The notes under the pieces are model-generated. The model saw only the letters and a list, made by a program, of their open reading frames with translations. It made no database searches and was not told where the DNA came from. 64,000 nt of DNA from contig OX388328.1 of the NCBI GenBank assembly GCA_947579605.1, forward strand, positions 8,907,684 to 8,971,683, given 5' to 3'. The translations under genes were made by a program, and so were the position numbers. This DNA is from Athripsodes cinereus (lineage: Eukaryota; Arthropoda; Insecta; Trichoptera; Leptoceridae). Positions 33,970-43,735 of this stretch are shown piece by piece; position 1 is the first letter of the stretch; each line of letters begins with the position of its first letter.

Positions 33970-34065
33970 TTTGTTGGCACGGAGACGACAGCTTGCATGT
34001 TTATAACATGCAGATGATCTACTAGCTACCCCACTTGTGGGATATGCCGTGTTAGTATAGTTGAA
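33970..34065 (+). repeat. DR1 3' half
   Basis: 'ggcacggagacgacagcttg', 'ctaccccacttgtgggatat', 'gccgtgttagtatag' and an imperfect (TAG)n. Confidence 0.85.
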
Positions 34066-34663
34066 GTAGTAGTAGAAATGGATGAAAGAAAGAAAAAGAT
34101 ACATGTGTCTAGATATACTAGATCGGTAATTCAAAGAAAAAATCGGTCATGCAGCCAATCAAATTTTGCATCCAGTTTTATACTGACGTTGGTTGTAAAA
34201 CAATACATTGCTAATGCTTGAAGGCCATCGATGTTGGAACACAAAAATTCCGAAAAAATGTATCGCGTTGCAAGTCTAGTATGTCTATGCATAAATGTCA
34301 TAGATTTTTCAACTGTCTGTGTATATTAAAGAAATCGTCAAAATACATTATCAAATAAAAAAAAAGTGATTAAGAATTAGTATTAAGTGTGCCACTCATT
34401 CTAAATTGTGTCGAATGGGTAAACCATATGTTCATAATATGTATTGAATACAAAATAATGTGTATTTATAAATTTCAGTGTACACAGCCTTAAATGTAGA
34501 GGTATGACGGCTCACGTCGATACCAATCATTTGAACATCGATATAAATCTAAATAGACGAAAAGTTCGCAACAGAATAATGCAAAACATACAACATAAAA
34601 GAATAACAATGTGTCATTAAACAGTCAAAACACATAAAAAGAACGGGTAAAAGTATCGATTTA
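34066..34663. other. Unassigned spacer
   Basis: Nothing recognised. Confidence 0.4.
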
Positions 34664-35160
34664 GGGCCGATCTTATATACATTTTAACAAATATCCGTTA
34701 GCATTTTGGTAAGTTGCTGACGGATGGCAGTTTGTAAGCCAAACAAACCGATGGCTGTCTTATAAAAGGTATTGCTATGATTTATTGTTTTTCTATGCAT
34801 AGCAACGGTCAAATACACACGCATTATTGAAGTTTAACCTCGCAGCATTGCGTAATCACGTTTGAAAATATATTTTTTTGTTTAAATTCAAGAACAATAT
34901 TTCTTATGAGAAGTGAGGCATCACAAATACACTGTATATTTTAAGAGAAATAACCTTTTCTTTAGCGAACAAAAAAAATTGACTTATAAACCGACGGTTT
35001 AAGTGTCAAAACCGTTCCCAAAACAGTCGGTATACTAACCTACAGATTTTTACCGAAATATGGCAAACGGACGTTTATAAGACGCAAAAGTTACCGATTT
35101 TTTCTTTTTTCGGTATATTTCGTCGGTTATGTAACTAACGGATGTTTATTAGATCGGCCC
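34664..35160. mobile_element. PIF/Harbinger-like MITE
   Basis: 497 bp with terminal inverted repeats GGGCCGATCTNATANACAT and a perfect 3-bp target duplication TTA (34661-34663, 35161-35163). A TTA/TAA target and a GG-start TIR are hallmarks of PIF/Harbinger. The interior has several 'ccgacgg/ccgttag'-type subterminal motifs in both directions, which could be transposase-binding repeats. No ORF. Confidence 0.85.
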
Positions 35161-35423
35161 TTAGAAGTAAAGTTTGAATATTTTATGTGCCATATACACA
35201 GGGCTTAAGATTTTTTGAAATATGGCGACCTATATTTGAAATGTGCACACCAATTATCAAAAATTCTCTAATATGAGCAGCTCTTTTCCAGGGAGCATAG
35301 ATTGGAAACGAGCGTCTTCCATTCAGAGTAGTAAAGTATTGTGTCATCTTTTCTCATATTTCTAAAGTATAATATCTTTGTTATAGGAAAAGTGATTTTT
35401 TTTCATTGCATGTAATCATCATA

Positions 35424-35609
35424 CACTGAGAAAAATACTCACAACGAATCATTTGTACGTACCTACTTTGGTAAATTTACCAACGATCTGTTTGCGAAAA
35501 GTTAATATTATAGATTCGTACTAATGAATCGTTTGTACGATCTCTGGTCCTAATCTGATAGTACGTATTAATGATTCGTTGTGAAATTTCGTTGGTATTT
35601 TTCTCAGTG
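35424..35609. mobile_element. Mariner-like MITE, short form
   Basis: 186 bp, TIR CACTGAGAAAAATAC, flanked by TA on both sides. Same family as 30928-31692 without its long centre. The left arm lacks ~10 bp present in the right. Confidence 0.85.
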
Positions 35610-35695
35610 TAGGGGAAGGCGTCTGGACTATATGGCTGTGAGTGTTAGCAAGGCTCAAGAACGGAAAATACTCAGTTTCGAAAATAAGTGTTTTA

Positions 35696-35876
35696 GTTCG
35701 TCGGTAGCCTGGAGGTAGAGTCTCGGCCTTCAGAACATGGGGTCCGTGGTTCGATCCCAGGTGCCGGCAAACTCCCCTTTCACGGCACAAGCTTTTAGCT
35801 TAGTGTGAAAGGTGTATAAGGTTGTATTTGGGTTTATAACAAACCCAGATATATCTTTTTTTTTTAAAAAAAAAGA
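35696..35876 (+). mobile_element. SINE-1, near full length
   Basis: 'gttcgtcggtagcctggagg' with A box region 'tagcctggaggtagagtc', B box 'ggttcgatccc', then 'aggtgccggcaaactcccct', 'aagcttttagcttagtgtga', 'gtatttgggtttataac' and a T-run/A-run end. Both pol III box regions are intact. No clear target-site duplication found. Confidence 0.88.
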
Positions 35877-37304
35877 ATGATTTTGGATGGCATGAGCATG
35901 TAACAATAACTATACTGTAGTTTCTGTAGATCTGTAATTTCTGTAGATCCTGGTGTGGTCATGTTTTGAGAATGTTCAATGACAGCTGATTATAAAGAGC
36001 CCTGCTCTAACAAGGGATTCGTGGACGACATCAGAGCGCTAGGAGTATTGTTAAATTCGTGATGTAAATACGAAATCCTATTTTTTACATGATACTAAAA
36101 AAACTGATGGAAACGAATGAGAGAAGGGACATTCTGTTCTGTTTCGGGAATTCCAGGTGACAGTCAATATTCCAATTTAGTTTTTTTTTAATATCTCTGC
36201 AGTAAACTACATTTTGAAGCGATAAGAAAGCAAACAAAAAAAAACGATATTAAATCTACAAAACAAATGACAAATCTGAAGAAAATGAAGTTGAATATAA
36301 TATATATTGTTATTATCAGCGAATATCAAAATATGGGTCAGACACGCGCAGCATCTTAAGAGTATTGTCATAAAGGGAAGATCACTTTACAACCCTCAAG
36401 GTACACCACCACGCAGGCATAGATAGATAGCTAGCACGCGTCACGTTTCTTTACTATGGGTAGAAATAAGCTGAAAGGTATAATTATTATGACAAAGCCC
36501 GATTTGGTTATTTTACTTTTATTTCATGTAGTGAAATTGATGGTAAAGAAAGTCACACCAATCCTAGAATATTGAAATTGAGAAAACATCCGATTTCTGT
36601 TTTTCAAAACTGATTTATTTGAGGATAGAGGTGAATTCACTTATTATCGACTAAACTACAGAGTAGTCAGTGAAAATACGTACATTTCTGCATTCCTAGT
36701 AAAATATTTGTAAAAAATGGACCATGTGCCTGCTAATACTCCCCTCAATTAGGTGTTAGAAAAAAATAACTGTCTTAGTTAACTTTTTCAAATTTAATTT
36801 CACCGAAATTATATTTAACACATTGTACAATATTTCGACCAATTATTTATGGTCCAAAAAATCGAAACAATTAAAAGTGCACATCAATATAAAATCTAAC
36901 ACTTAACATCTCAAACTCCGTGACGAGTCACGCAACACTCTATTCTAAAAGCACATTTTTCAGCTGTGTGATGGATGAGTTCAATTCGTTTAAACTTTAT
37001 CAATAATGAAATCGGTCATTGTCAATTTTGAGGCAACCAATATCCGAATTTTAGCCATAAAAGAATAAAAAGTATGTACTCACTGAGTAGGAAGGCATTG
37101 GGAATAAGTCAAACATATCATCCAAGGGATCTCAAGTAATAAAACAGTTTTAGATGTTGTGTAATAGTTTTACATTGTTTAAATTAAGAATTAATTTATA
37201 TCTGCAATACTGAAATATAAAAACGACGTAATAAAAAACCCACGTTGATATTATATAAAATCAAGCTTAAAAACGGTTATAATAAAGCTTAGACTTTCAA
37301 AAAA
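35877..37304. other. Unassigned spacer
   Basis: Only a short NLR-B-like scrap ('gacgacatcagagcgctagg' near 36026). Otherwise nothing recognised. Confidence 0.4.
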
Positions 37305-37420
37305 TCACGTGCCTTGAACACGTGGATCAAATTCTTAAGAAAAGTCATATGTTGAATAAGAGTCATTCAGAATTAATGAATGAGAAACTGAATGAATGTG
37401 ATTAAAGCAAAATACACAAT
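37305..37420 (+). repeat. NLR-A fragment, diverged
   Basis: 'cacgtggatcaaattcttaa' and 'tgagaaactgaatgaatgtg' recall the HVDQILK and M(R)N.MNV segments. Confidence 0.55.
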
Positions 37421-38361
37421 ATTTATGTATTTACAAGCACAAAATTGACAATAATCACATATATACAATACAGAAAAAAAGGTAAATCGTTCAAAGATCC
37501 ACTATCATCCAACACTATACGCGGCAATTAATTAAAAAAAAAAATTAAGTATTAAGTATGCAAGAACTAACGGTTTTTTATTCTTTTCATTTCGCCTATT
37601 TCAAGAGAGAAATTTAATAAAGGTATGTTTAGAATATTTACTATTTTTTATCGTTTTACCGGATCTGGGTACAGCTTGCAGATGACAAAACCAATCAGAT
37701 ATCTCGATTGCAGAACCATGTTTACACAATGTAACATTGTGCAAAATCTAATAGGATGAAGTGAGACGCCGAAAGTGATCACTTAAGACAGCCTAGAGCC
37801 AATTCGTAAGCGTTGGGCCGCCTTTCTCACTTCTTCCGATTAGAATTTGCGCAATTTTACATTGTGTAGACATGGTTCTTTAATCCGAGATGCCCAAATA
37901 TAATATGTGTTATGTTTAGTCTATGAGACAATCATATAGACTGGACTTTATTTCATCGGGAAAAATGTTTATTAATCTTTGAATTGTTTTCCAAAAATAT
38001 GACAAAGAAATTTATTTCTACAATGTTAAGATTTGGGTAAACTTAGCCATCAAAACATCCGTCAGCTAACGGAAGTCCACGTCGTTTCCAGCCAACCTTT
38101 CAGCATCTCTGCTACACTGTCAAGTTCACCTTTGATGTAAATAATTACTAAACGAAAGGAGTGTACCTAGTATGAAAATTACATAGAAATAAAAAAAATT
38201 ATATAACAAATGTCTGTATGTTCTAGTCCAGAGGAAACTGTCAACCTCTAAAACAAACACGAAAGACATAAATTCATATTGCCTTTGAAATCTCTCATTA
38301 AAATTGATCATCTCTTTTTATCGTCGACGACGTCGTGCGAAGACACTTTGTTGACTTACTT
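37421..38361. other. Unassigned spacer with paired inverted block
   Basis: 'gaaccatgtttacacaatgt' (37712) and 'acattgtgtagacatggttc' (37860) form an inverted pair ~150 bp apart, with matching inner parts ('gcaaaatctaatagg' / 'ccgattagaatttgcgc'). This is probably a small foldback, about 37670-37895. Confidence 0.5.
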
Positions 38362-38640
38362 AATGGCCGAAAAACCCTTGTAGGACCTTTGCCTCCGAAA
38401 CAATAGATCTCCAAGCCTTTTTATCTTGAGCAATGGATTGCCAGTCGTCTTTAGCATTTAGCACCTCTAGATCTCGGTTGATGCTATCTAACAATCTTTG
38501 TCTTAGTCTGCCTAACGGTCTTCTGCCCTCGGGTATACCCTGCAGAATACTTTAAGTCGCCCTTTCTTCTACGGATCTAACGACGTGGCCACTTTGGTAT
38601 ACTTTGCAAAAATTCATTAAAATTTGATATTGTAACAATT
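38362..38640 (-). pseudogene. NLR-D LINE C-terminal fragment
   Basis: Minus strand reads GHVVRS, then RATLKVFCRV, LGRLRQRLLDSIN, RDLEVLNAKDDWQSIAQDKK and AWRSIVSEAKVLQGFF, with frameshifts between. This is the RTE-like polymerase end (GR-R-RW-D--N-DL----W---AQDR--WR). Confidence 0.75.
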
Positions 38641-38690
38641 GTTAGGGAGACTATGTCCACAGATGGACCCAAAACGGCTGAAAAAAAGAA
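38640..38690 (+). repeat. LINE 3' end fragment
   Basis: 'gactatgtccacagatggac' and 'ccaaaacggctgaaaaa' match the end type at 2308-2417. Confidence 0.5.
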
Positions 38691-38881
38691 ATATTAAATC
38701 TCTTATAAACGAACAAAATATCTAGCTGTATTATATAATAATATAAACGCATACAACATCAATACAATTGCATCATACTTTTTTTTGTGAGTGGATATTA
38801 AAAAAGGCACGCAGCTGAAAATTCATGTCCTGTGACAGACGAAGGTTAGATTCAATCTAAATAAGGATGAAAACAATCATA

Positions 38882-38940
38882 TGAATAACTATTTACTAAC
38901 AAATTCCCGAGCGAAGCCGTCACTTGGCAGGGCAGCTAGT
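38882..38940 (+). mobile_element. Helitron-like 3' terminus
   Basis: 'attcccgagcgaagccgtca' and 'gggcagctag' followed by T. A short GC-rich hairpin shortly before CTAG is the 3' signature of Helitrons, and the 'cgagcgaagccg' text is common in insect copies. The 5' end was not located. Confidence 0.55.
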
Positions 38941-39036
38941 ACTCGGAATAAATTAAATACACCTCAGTAGTAAGAGTGTCTATATAAAGCCTTTGATGTT
39001 TTGATGAAAAGATTGATTATATGCAAATTAAATTTG

Positions 39037-39041
39037 GTACT
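39037..39041. other. Target-site duplication of the LTR element, left
   Basis: GTACT, identical to 42385-42389. Five bases is the usual length for Ty3/gypsy, copia and BEL integrases. Confidence 0.9.
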
Positions 39042-39231
39042 TGTAGTGTATGCACATTGGTAAACTATCCACAGATTGTACATCTGTGGTGTGTGGGGCT
39101 GTCAATGTAAATTGACAGGTACATTGTCTCTGACACAGAACAGTATAAGAACTGGAGTATTGTGAAATAGCAAGCCAGTTGCTGTTTGGTGTGAGCCAGA
39201 GCGAGTGATCTTCGAGGGAGCAAACAGTACA
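39042..39231 (+). repeat. 5' LTR
   Basis: 190 bp, TGTAGTGTATG...CAGTACA. Two 8-bp-stem hairpins (CCACAGAT/ATCTGTGG and CTGTCAAT/ATTGACAG) lie in the first half. 'agtataag' could be a TATA-like box. Differs from the 3' LTR only at 39203 (G against C at 42356). Confidence 0.95.
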
Positions 39232-39233
39232 AG

Positions 39234-39246
39234 TGGCGACGAGGAT
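39234..39246 (+). promoter_or_regulatory. Primer-binding site, tRNA-Ser(GCT)-type
   Basis: TGGCGACGAGGAT begins 2 nt after the LTR. From memory it is the complement of the 3' end of tRNA-Ser(GCT) (...ATCCTCGTCG plus CCA). It primes minus-strand DNA synthesis. Confidence 0.8.
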
Positions 39247-40106
39247 AAATTAATAGTAGGTACGAGAACTCTCCATCGGTTGGAAAAAATATAGAAGAAA
39301 GAGGAGTAAGTGATATTGCATAATGCTTTTACTTCAAAGGCAACCTGTCTTTGAATTGTGCTTCAAAATATTGGACAGAGAGTAAGTTCTTTCTTGTTGT
39401 TTTATGTTCAAATTCACAAACTTCAATTGAAACAAATTCTTATAACTGTATGTGCAAGATATACCTACCTGCAATGATTTAACTTTCGAGTAAATTGTGT
39501 ATTATGAATCCTCCGCGATCCCGAAAGATTGGTATAAGCATGTACTTCATAATTTCTTAAGTGTTTCAAAATCCTTAAATCAGTAAATAGTCCTATTTGT
39601 GCAGGAAATTACACGAGATGCCAATCATTGATATGTTACATGTTGCAAAATCATGTCTTCATATATAATGAAATTCATTATCTTTGCACGATGATGTACC
39701 TTTAAATTGAGCATTAAAAAGTTAAATTGCATTGGCAAAGTGATTTATGCGAGATATGTACCTAAATCGTTGATCTTTTAATGTATTGCACAATCGTGTA
39801 TTCATATATAGAATTGTATAATATGATCTGATTTAGCCCAAATAGATTATTTTACAGATAGAATACATGTTTGCAGTGTTAAAGATAAAGAGGGTTTATA
39901 TATAAGATAAAGAGGGTTGATTACATTATTATGGATCAAGGGGTTTATGTCTATGATTTTACAAAATAATTAATAATACCACTTTATTGGAAAAACATTT
40001 GCGAGTGATTAAGAGCTTGTTGCTTGGAGGCGGTATCTTCCAGCTAACCAATATAATGCATTGCCCAATTAAATGAAATTATATTAAGTATTCTATTTTT
40101 CGAAAT
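39247..40106 (+). other. AT-rich leader of the LTR element
   Basis: No ORF of note. A 'gagagtaagttc' near 39379 could be a splice donor, and 'gataaagagggtt' is repeated near 39885 and 39905. May hold the packaging signal; not demonstrable here. Confidence 0.5.
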
Positions 40107-40672
40107 GCGTGGTGCATGTGGGGCATTCCTCCTTGCACCCAGTGCATTAGGCGTCAACCACCCTTGCAGGTAACCTCTTCCCAAATCCTTCCAATTGCAA
40201 GGAAAACCCAACTGCCTCAGCTTGCAGCTCAAAGGAGCTTGAATAGATGGGTGGTAGACATCTCGAGCCGCGTGGTGCATGTGGGGCATTCCTCCTTGCA
40301 TCCAGTGCATTAGGCGTCAACCACCCTTGCAGGTAACCTCTTCCCAAATCCTTCCAATTGCAAGGAAAACCCAACTGCCTCAGCTTGCAGCTCAAAGGAG
40401 CTTGAATAGATGGGCGGTAGACATCTCGAGCCGCGTGGTGCATGTGGGGCATTCCTCCTTGCACCCAGTGCATTAGGCGTCAACCACCCTTGCAAGTAAG
40501 CTCTTCCCTAATCCTTCCAATTGTAAGGTAGATCAAACTTTCCTGTCCTGCAGCTCATGGGAGCTTGAATAGACGGGTGGTGGACATCTCGAGCCGCGTG
40601 GTGCATGTGGGGCATTCCTCCTTGCATCCAGTGCATTAGGCGTCAACCACCCTTGTAGGTTACCCCTTTCCC
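40107..40672 (+). repeat. 163-bp tandem array in the LTR element
   Basis: Units begin 'gcgtggtgcatgtggggcat' at 40107, 40270, 40433 and 40596 (last partial), exact spacing 163. Units 1-3 are nearly identical and unit 3 is more diverged in its second half. 163 is not a multiple of 3, so the open frames shift from unit to unit and are not coding. Markedly GC-richer than the flanks. Confidence 0.95.
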
Positions 40673-40763
40673 AACTCAAGGACCAGCTGCCCTTTCCTGG
40701 AGCCATGGAGACGCTGAGACATCATCGGCCTTGTGATCTGAGGGCTGTCAGCATCATCGGAAA

Positions 40764-41110
40764 GGGTATAATTCCAGCTGCTCTCGATATAGGTTGAGGG
40801 CAGTGGTGTCCCAGGGTATAATTCCAGCTGCTCCCGATGAAATTGGGAGCAGTGGTGTCCCAGTTGGTAAAAAGGGTATAATTCCAGCTGCTCTCGATAT
40901 AGGTTGAGGGCAGTGGTGTCCCAGGGTATAATTCCAGCTGCTCCCGATGAAATTGGGAGCAGTGGTGTCCCAGTTGGTAAAAAGGGTATAATTCCAGCTG
41001 CTCCCGATGAAATTGGGAGCAGTGGTGTCCCAATTGGTAAAAAGGGTATAATTCCAGCTGCTTCCGATGAAATTGGGAGCAGTGGTGTCCCAGGGTATAA
41101 TTCCAAAGAA
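40764..41110 (+). repeat. 50/60-bp hairpin array in the LTR element
   Basis: Units starting 'gggtataattccagctg' at 40764, 40814, 40874, 40924, 40984, 41044 and 41093, spacings 50, 60, 50, 60, 60, 49. Two unit types alternate at first, so 40764-40873 and 40874-40983 are two copies of a 110-bp higher-order unit. The long type carries a stem GCTGCTCCC...GGGAGCAGT. Open frames across it come from the repeat, not selection. Confidence 0.95.
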
Positions 41111-41113
41111 GTG

Positions 41114-41575
41114 GTGTCCCAACTGGTAAAAAAAGTTTGAATTGAGAGCAGTGGTAGAGAGCAAAGTGAGCTCATGAGACATGCATATGTACCGACGGCC
41201 GGTGTGACGTGGAGGTAACGCTCTTGCCTGCGAGTCACGAGGTCCCAGGTTCGATTCCCGGCCAGAGCGAAAAATGGTTAACAACCATGTTCTGGGTCTG
41301 GGTGTGGTACATGTATATGCATGTTATGGATATGTATAAATACAGTGTCCCAACTGGTAAAAAAGTTTGAATTGAGAGAAGTGGTAGAGAACAAAGTGAG
41401 CTCATGAGACATGCATATGTACCGACGGCCGGTGTGACGTGGAGGTAACGCGCTTGCCTGCGAGTCACGAGGTCCCAGGTTCGATTCCCGGCCAGAGCGA
41501 AAAATGGTAAATTGCCATGTTCTGGGTCTGGGTGTGGTACATGTATATGTATGTTATTATATGTATAAATATATG
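41114..41575 (+). repeat. ~230-bp direct duplication with SINE-2 units in the LTR element
   Basis: The two copies start at 'gtgtcccaactggtaaaaaa' (41114 and 41345). Each contains a tRNA-like part: A-box region near 'gtgacgtggaggtaacgc' and a perfect B box GGTTCGATTCC at 41248-41258 and 41478-41488, then a SINE-2 body 'atgttctgggtctgggtgtg'. A SINE was captured by the LTR element and then duplicated with it. Confidence 0.9.
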
Positions 41576-42184
41576 GCAGTTGATGATGACCGGTCAAATC
41601 AATTGGAAAAGGAATATAATGGGTATGAAGAAAGTCTAGAATCAATCGGCAACAGAGAGATGAGGTGTATCTGAGGGAAATATAACAAGATAAAATAACA
41701 TGGAAAATGAGAGAGGAGACCAGAAGTAGAAAGGAGTGAACTAAAAAGATAAGTATAACATGTACATAAATAATAACTAATAAACTTGTGCAATAAATAT
41801 GTGCAAAGGCGATAAACTCGCCCATTGCATAAGTTTATTTGTCTGATTTAAATTCTGCAATGTTTATTTGATAATGTTTGTTTTTGTGCAGTGAGGTTTT
41901 TGTTGTTATAATTATTATTACATAAATGAGAGAAGGAAGGAGAGTACACAGTCATACACCGCAGTGTTAGTTACAATATATAATAATACACATAAGTTCA
42001 TTGTGTCAATTCAGTGTACCTAAATCATACAAGCATAATATTATTAGCTAATGTGATTGTGTTGATTGACAATTACCTATACTATACTGTGCTATGCCCT
42101 CGTGCCTTGTCCCGGACGGGGTGGGCAGAGAGAACAAAAATATATTTCATACTGGTTGTAAGCAAAAATTGTAATTATTTTGAT
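41576..42184 (+). other. 3' interior of the LTR element
   Basis: AT-rich and non-coding. 41814-41877 has a relative at 29700-29790. 42083-42137 is an NLR-A tail in minus orientation ('gtcccggacggggtgggcag'). Confidence 0.6.
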
Positions 42185-42194
42185 AAGGGAGGGA
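42185..42194 (+). promoter_or_regulatory. Polypurine tract
   Basis: AAGGGAGGGA directly abuts the TG of the 3' LTR; primes plus-strand DNA. Confidence 0.9.
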
Positions 42195-42384
42195 TGTAGT
42201 GTATGCACATTGGTAAACTATCCACAGATTGTACATCTGTGGTGTGTGGGGCTGTCAATGTAAATTGACAGGTACATTGTCTCTGACACAGAACAGTATA
42301 AGAACTGGAGTATTGTGAAATAGCAAGCCAGTTGCTGTTTGGTGTGAGCCAGAGCCAGTGATCTTCGAGGGAGCAAACAGTACA
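42195..42384 (+). repeat. 3' LTR
   Basis: 190 bp, one substitution from the 5' LTR, followed directly by the GTACT target duplication (42385-42389). Confidence 0.95.
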
Positions 42385-42389
42385 GTACT

Positions 42390-42817
42390 CTTCATCTTGT
42401 CTTCTTCACAAAGTAAACTTATTAAACAAATAATAATAATCTACTACTTGTGCCCACGTGTTCCAATCTGGAACATGAGGAACAGGAATGGAGTCCTCGA
42501 TAAAGAAGAAGAACGCATTTTATTAAAAATTATGATTGTTCTGTAAACGGCAGGTATTTGTAAAATACCGTTCTCTTTGCCTACTCCATGATGCAGTGTG
42601 TCAAGATTGATAGACAAATTGAAAACCTTTGAAGATTTGTTATTATGTAGGAGAATACACCATTGCACCATTATATTAACTTACATCAAGTAACTATATG
42701 TAACTGTTGGTGTATAAGGCTCTCAAATTACACATTATTATTATAATACAAGATGACGTATAAGTCAGTCATATCACATCTTGTGTAATATCAATATAGC
42801 AATCATCAAAGATAACA
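42390..42817. other. Unassigned spacer
   Basis: Nothing recognised. Confidence 0.4.
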
Positions 42818-42895
42818 TCGACTGTGCTCAGGACAAAGGCATTAATAACATTTTGTAGGAGAAGCAAAAAATGTAGAATAAAGGATAAAAAAATT

Positions 42896-43043
42896 GGCGA
42901 CCGGTGTGGCGCGGAGGTAACGCTCTTACCTTTGAGTCACGAGGTCGATTCCCAGCCAGGGCAGATTGAAGAATGAACTTTGTCAAATTGTCCTGGGTCT
43001 GGGTGTCCTCGAGGTACTATGGCACAAAGATGGCGCTTTAAAT
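42896..43043 (+). mobile_element. SINE-2 copy with damaged B box
   Basis: 'gaccggtgtggcgcggaggt', 'aacgctcttacc', then 'ggtcgattcccagccaggg' lacking the 'cccaggt' of the 41-kb copies. Body 'tgtcctgggtctgggtgtcc', 'ggtactatggcacaaagatg'. Joined directly to SINE-1 sequence at 43044. Confidence 0.8.
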
Positions 43044-43148
43044 GGTTCGATCCCAGGTGCCGGCAAACTCCCCTTTCACAGCACAAGCTTTTAGCTTAGT
43101 GTGAAAGGTGTATAAGGTTGTATTTGGGTTTATAACAAACCCAGATAT
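43044..43148 (+). mobile_element. SINE-1, 5'-truncated, fused to SINE-2
   Basis: Starts at the B box ('ggttcgatcccaggtgccgg') and runs to 'gggtttataacaaacccaga'. The join lies at the shared promoter motif, so template switching or recombination between the two SINEs is likely. Confidence 0.8.
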
Positions 43149-43405
43149 ACTACTACTACTACTACTATACCATCACGGCATATCCCACAAGTGGGGTAGC
43201 CAGCAGACCAGCTGCATATAAAACATGCAAGCTGTCTTCTCCGTGCCAATATAAAATCAAGACATTCAGGATGGGTGGCAAACCTCATCGCCGAATTTAA
43301 GATGTAAAATGTCTTATTGTTTCGAACACCTGCCTTTTACAGGACACTCGAAAACTTATCGAGAAGAGTGGGAGACCAATTCTTTACCGGGTGCTCCACG
43401 GTAAA
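43149..43405 (-). repeat. DR1, complete
   Basis: (CTA)5 then all DR1 blocks in order, to 'ccaattctttaccgggtgct' and 'ccacgg'. One of the two best uninterrupted copies. Confidence 0.92.
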
Positions 43406-43446
43406 TCTTTTTTTAAAAAGAGATATATCTTTTTTAAAAAAAAAAA

Positions 43447-43595
43447 AAATACCCTCCGTTTTATTTATTTTTTATTTTTATTACATGTGGGTATATGTAT
43501 GTGTTAGATGCATTGTATATATATGTATCGTCGCGTTAGTACCCATAATACAAGATTCATATTTTAGTTTGGAACTAGCTCGATCTTTGTGAATT
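43447..43595 (+). repeat. Family W tail
   Basis: 'cgcgttagtacccataatac' and 'ggaactagctcgatctttgt'. Also at 59640-59775 (plus) and 60440-60492 (minus). Looks like the 3' region of a LINE. Confidence 0.65.
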
Positions 43596-43604
43596 TTTTT
43601 TTTT

Positions 43605-43735
43605 TTTCTTTTTTTTTTAAAAGATATATCTGGGTTTTGTTATAAACCCAAATACAACCTTATATACCTTTCACAGTAAGCTACTAAAAGCTTGTGTCGT
43701 GAAAGGGGAGTTTGCCGGCACCTGGTATCGAACCC
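43605..43735 (-). mobile_element. SINE-1, truncated at the B box
   Basis: T-run, 'aaaagatatatctgggtttt', 'cttatatacctttcacagta', up to 'ggcacctggtatcgaacc'. The A box is missing. Confidence 0.82.

Larger units (their letters stand above)
39042..42384 (+). mobile_element. Non-autonomous LTR retrotransposon (TRIM/LARD-like), 3,343 bp
   Basis: Complete by structure: 5-bp target duplication, two 190-bp LTRs (TG...CA) with one mismatch, a primer-binding site and a polypurine tract touching the 3' LTR. No gag, protease, reverse transcriptase, RNase H or integrase motif was found in any frame. The ~2.96-kb interior has an AT-rich leader, a 163-bp tandem array, a 50/60-bp hairpin array, a ~230-bp duplication with tRNA-SINE parts, and a small NLR-A tail scrap (42083-42137). 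It must have been mobilised by proteins of another element. The near-identical LTRs mean recent insertion. The autonomous partner is unknown; Ty3/gypsy is a guess from the primer site style. Confidence 0.92.

Noticed and set aside
35521..35790. 89-codon minus-strand frame beginning MCRERGVCRHLGS
   Set aside because: Antisense of SINE-1; the same peptide start appears at each SINE-1 copy.
40107..41110. Could the regular arrays be a CRISPR?
   Set aside because: Repeats are contiguous without unique spacers, and the setting is a eukaryotic retroelement.
41196..41268. True tRNA gene
   Set aside because: A and B boxes are good but cloverleaf arms are not convincingly complete, the unit is duplicated with SINE body sequence, and it sits in an LTR element.
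40044..41284. Several open frames of 60-190 codons on both strands with repeated peptides
   Set aside because: They are translations of the 163-bp and 50/60-bp tandem arrays. The period shifts the frame, and similar frames exist on the opposite strand, as expected for repeats without coding function.
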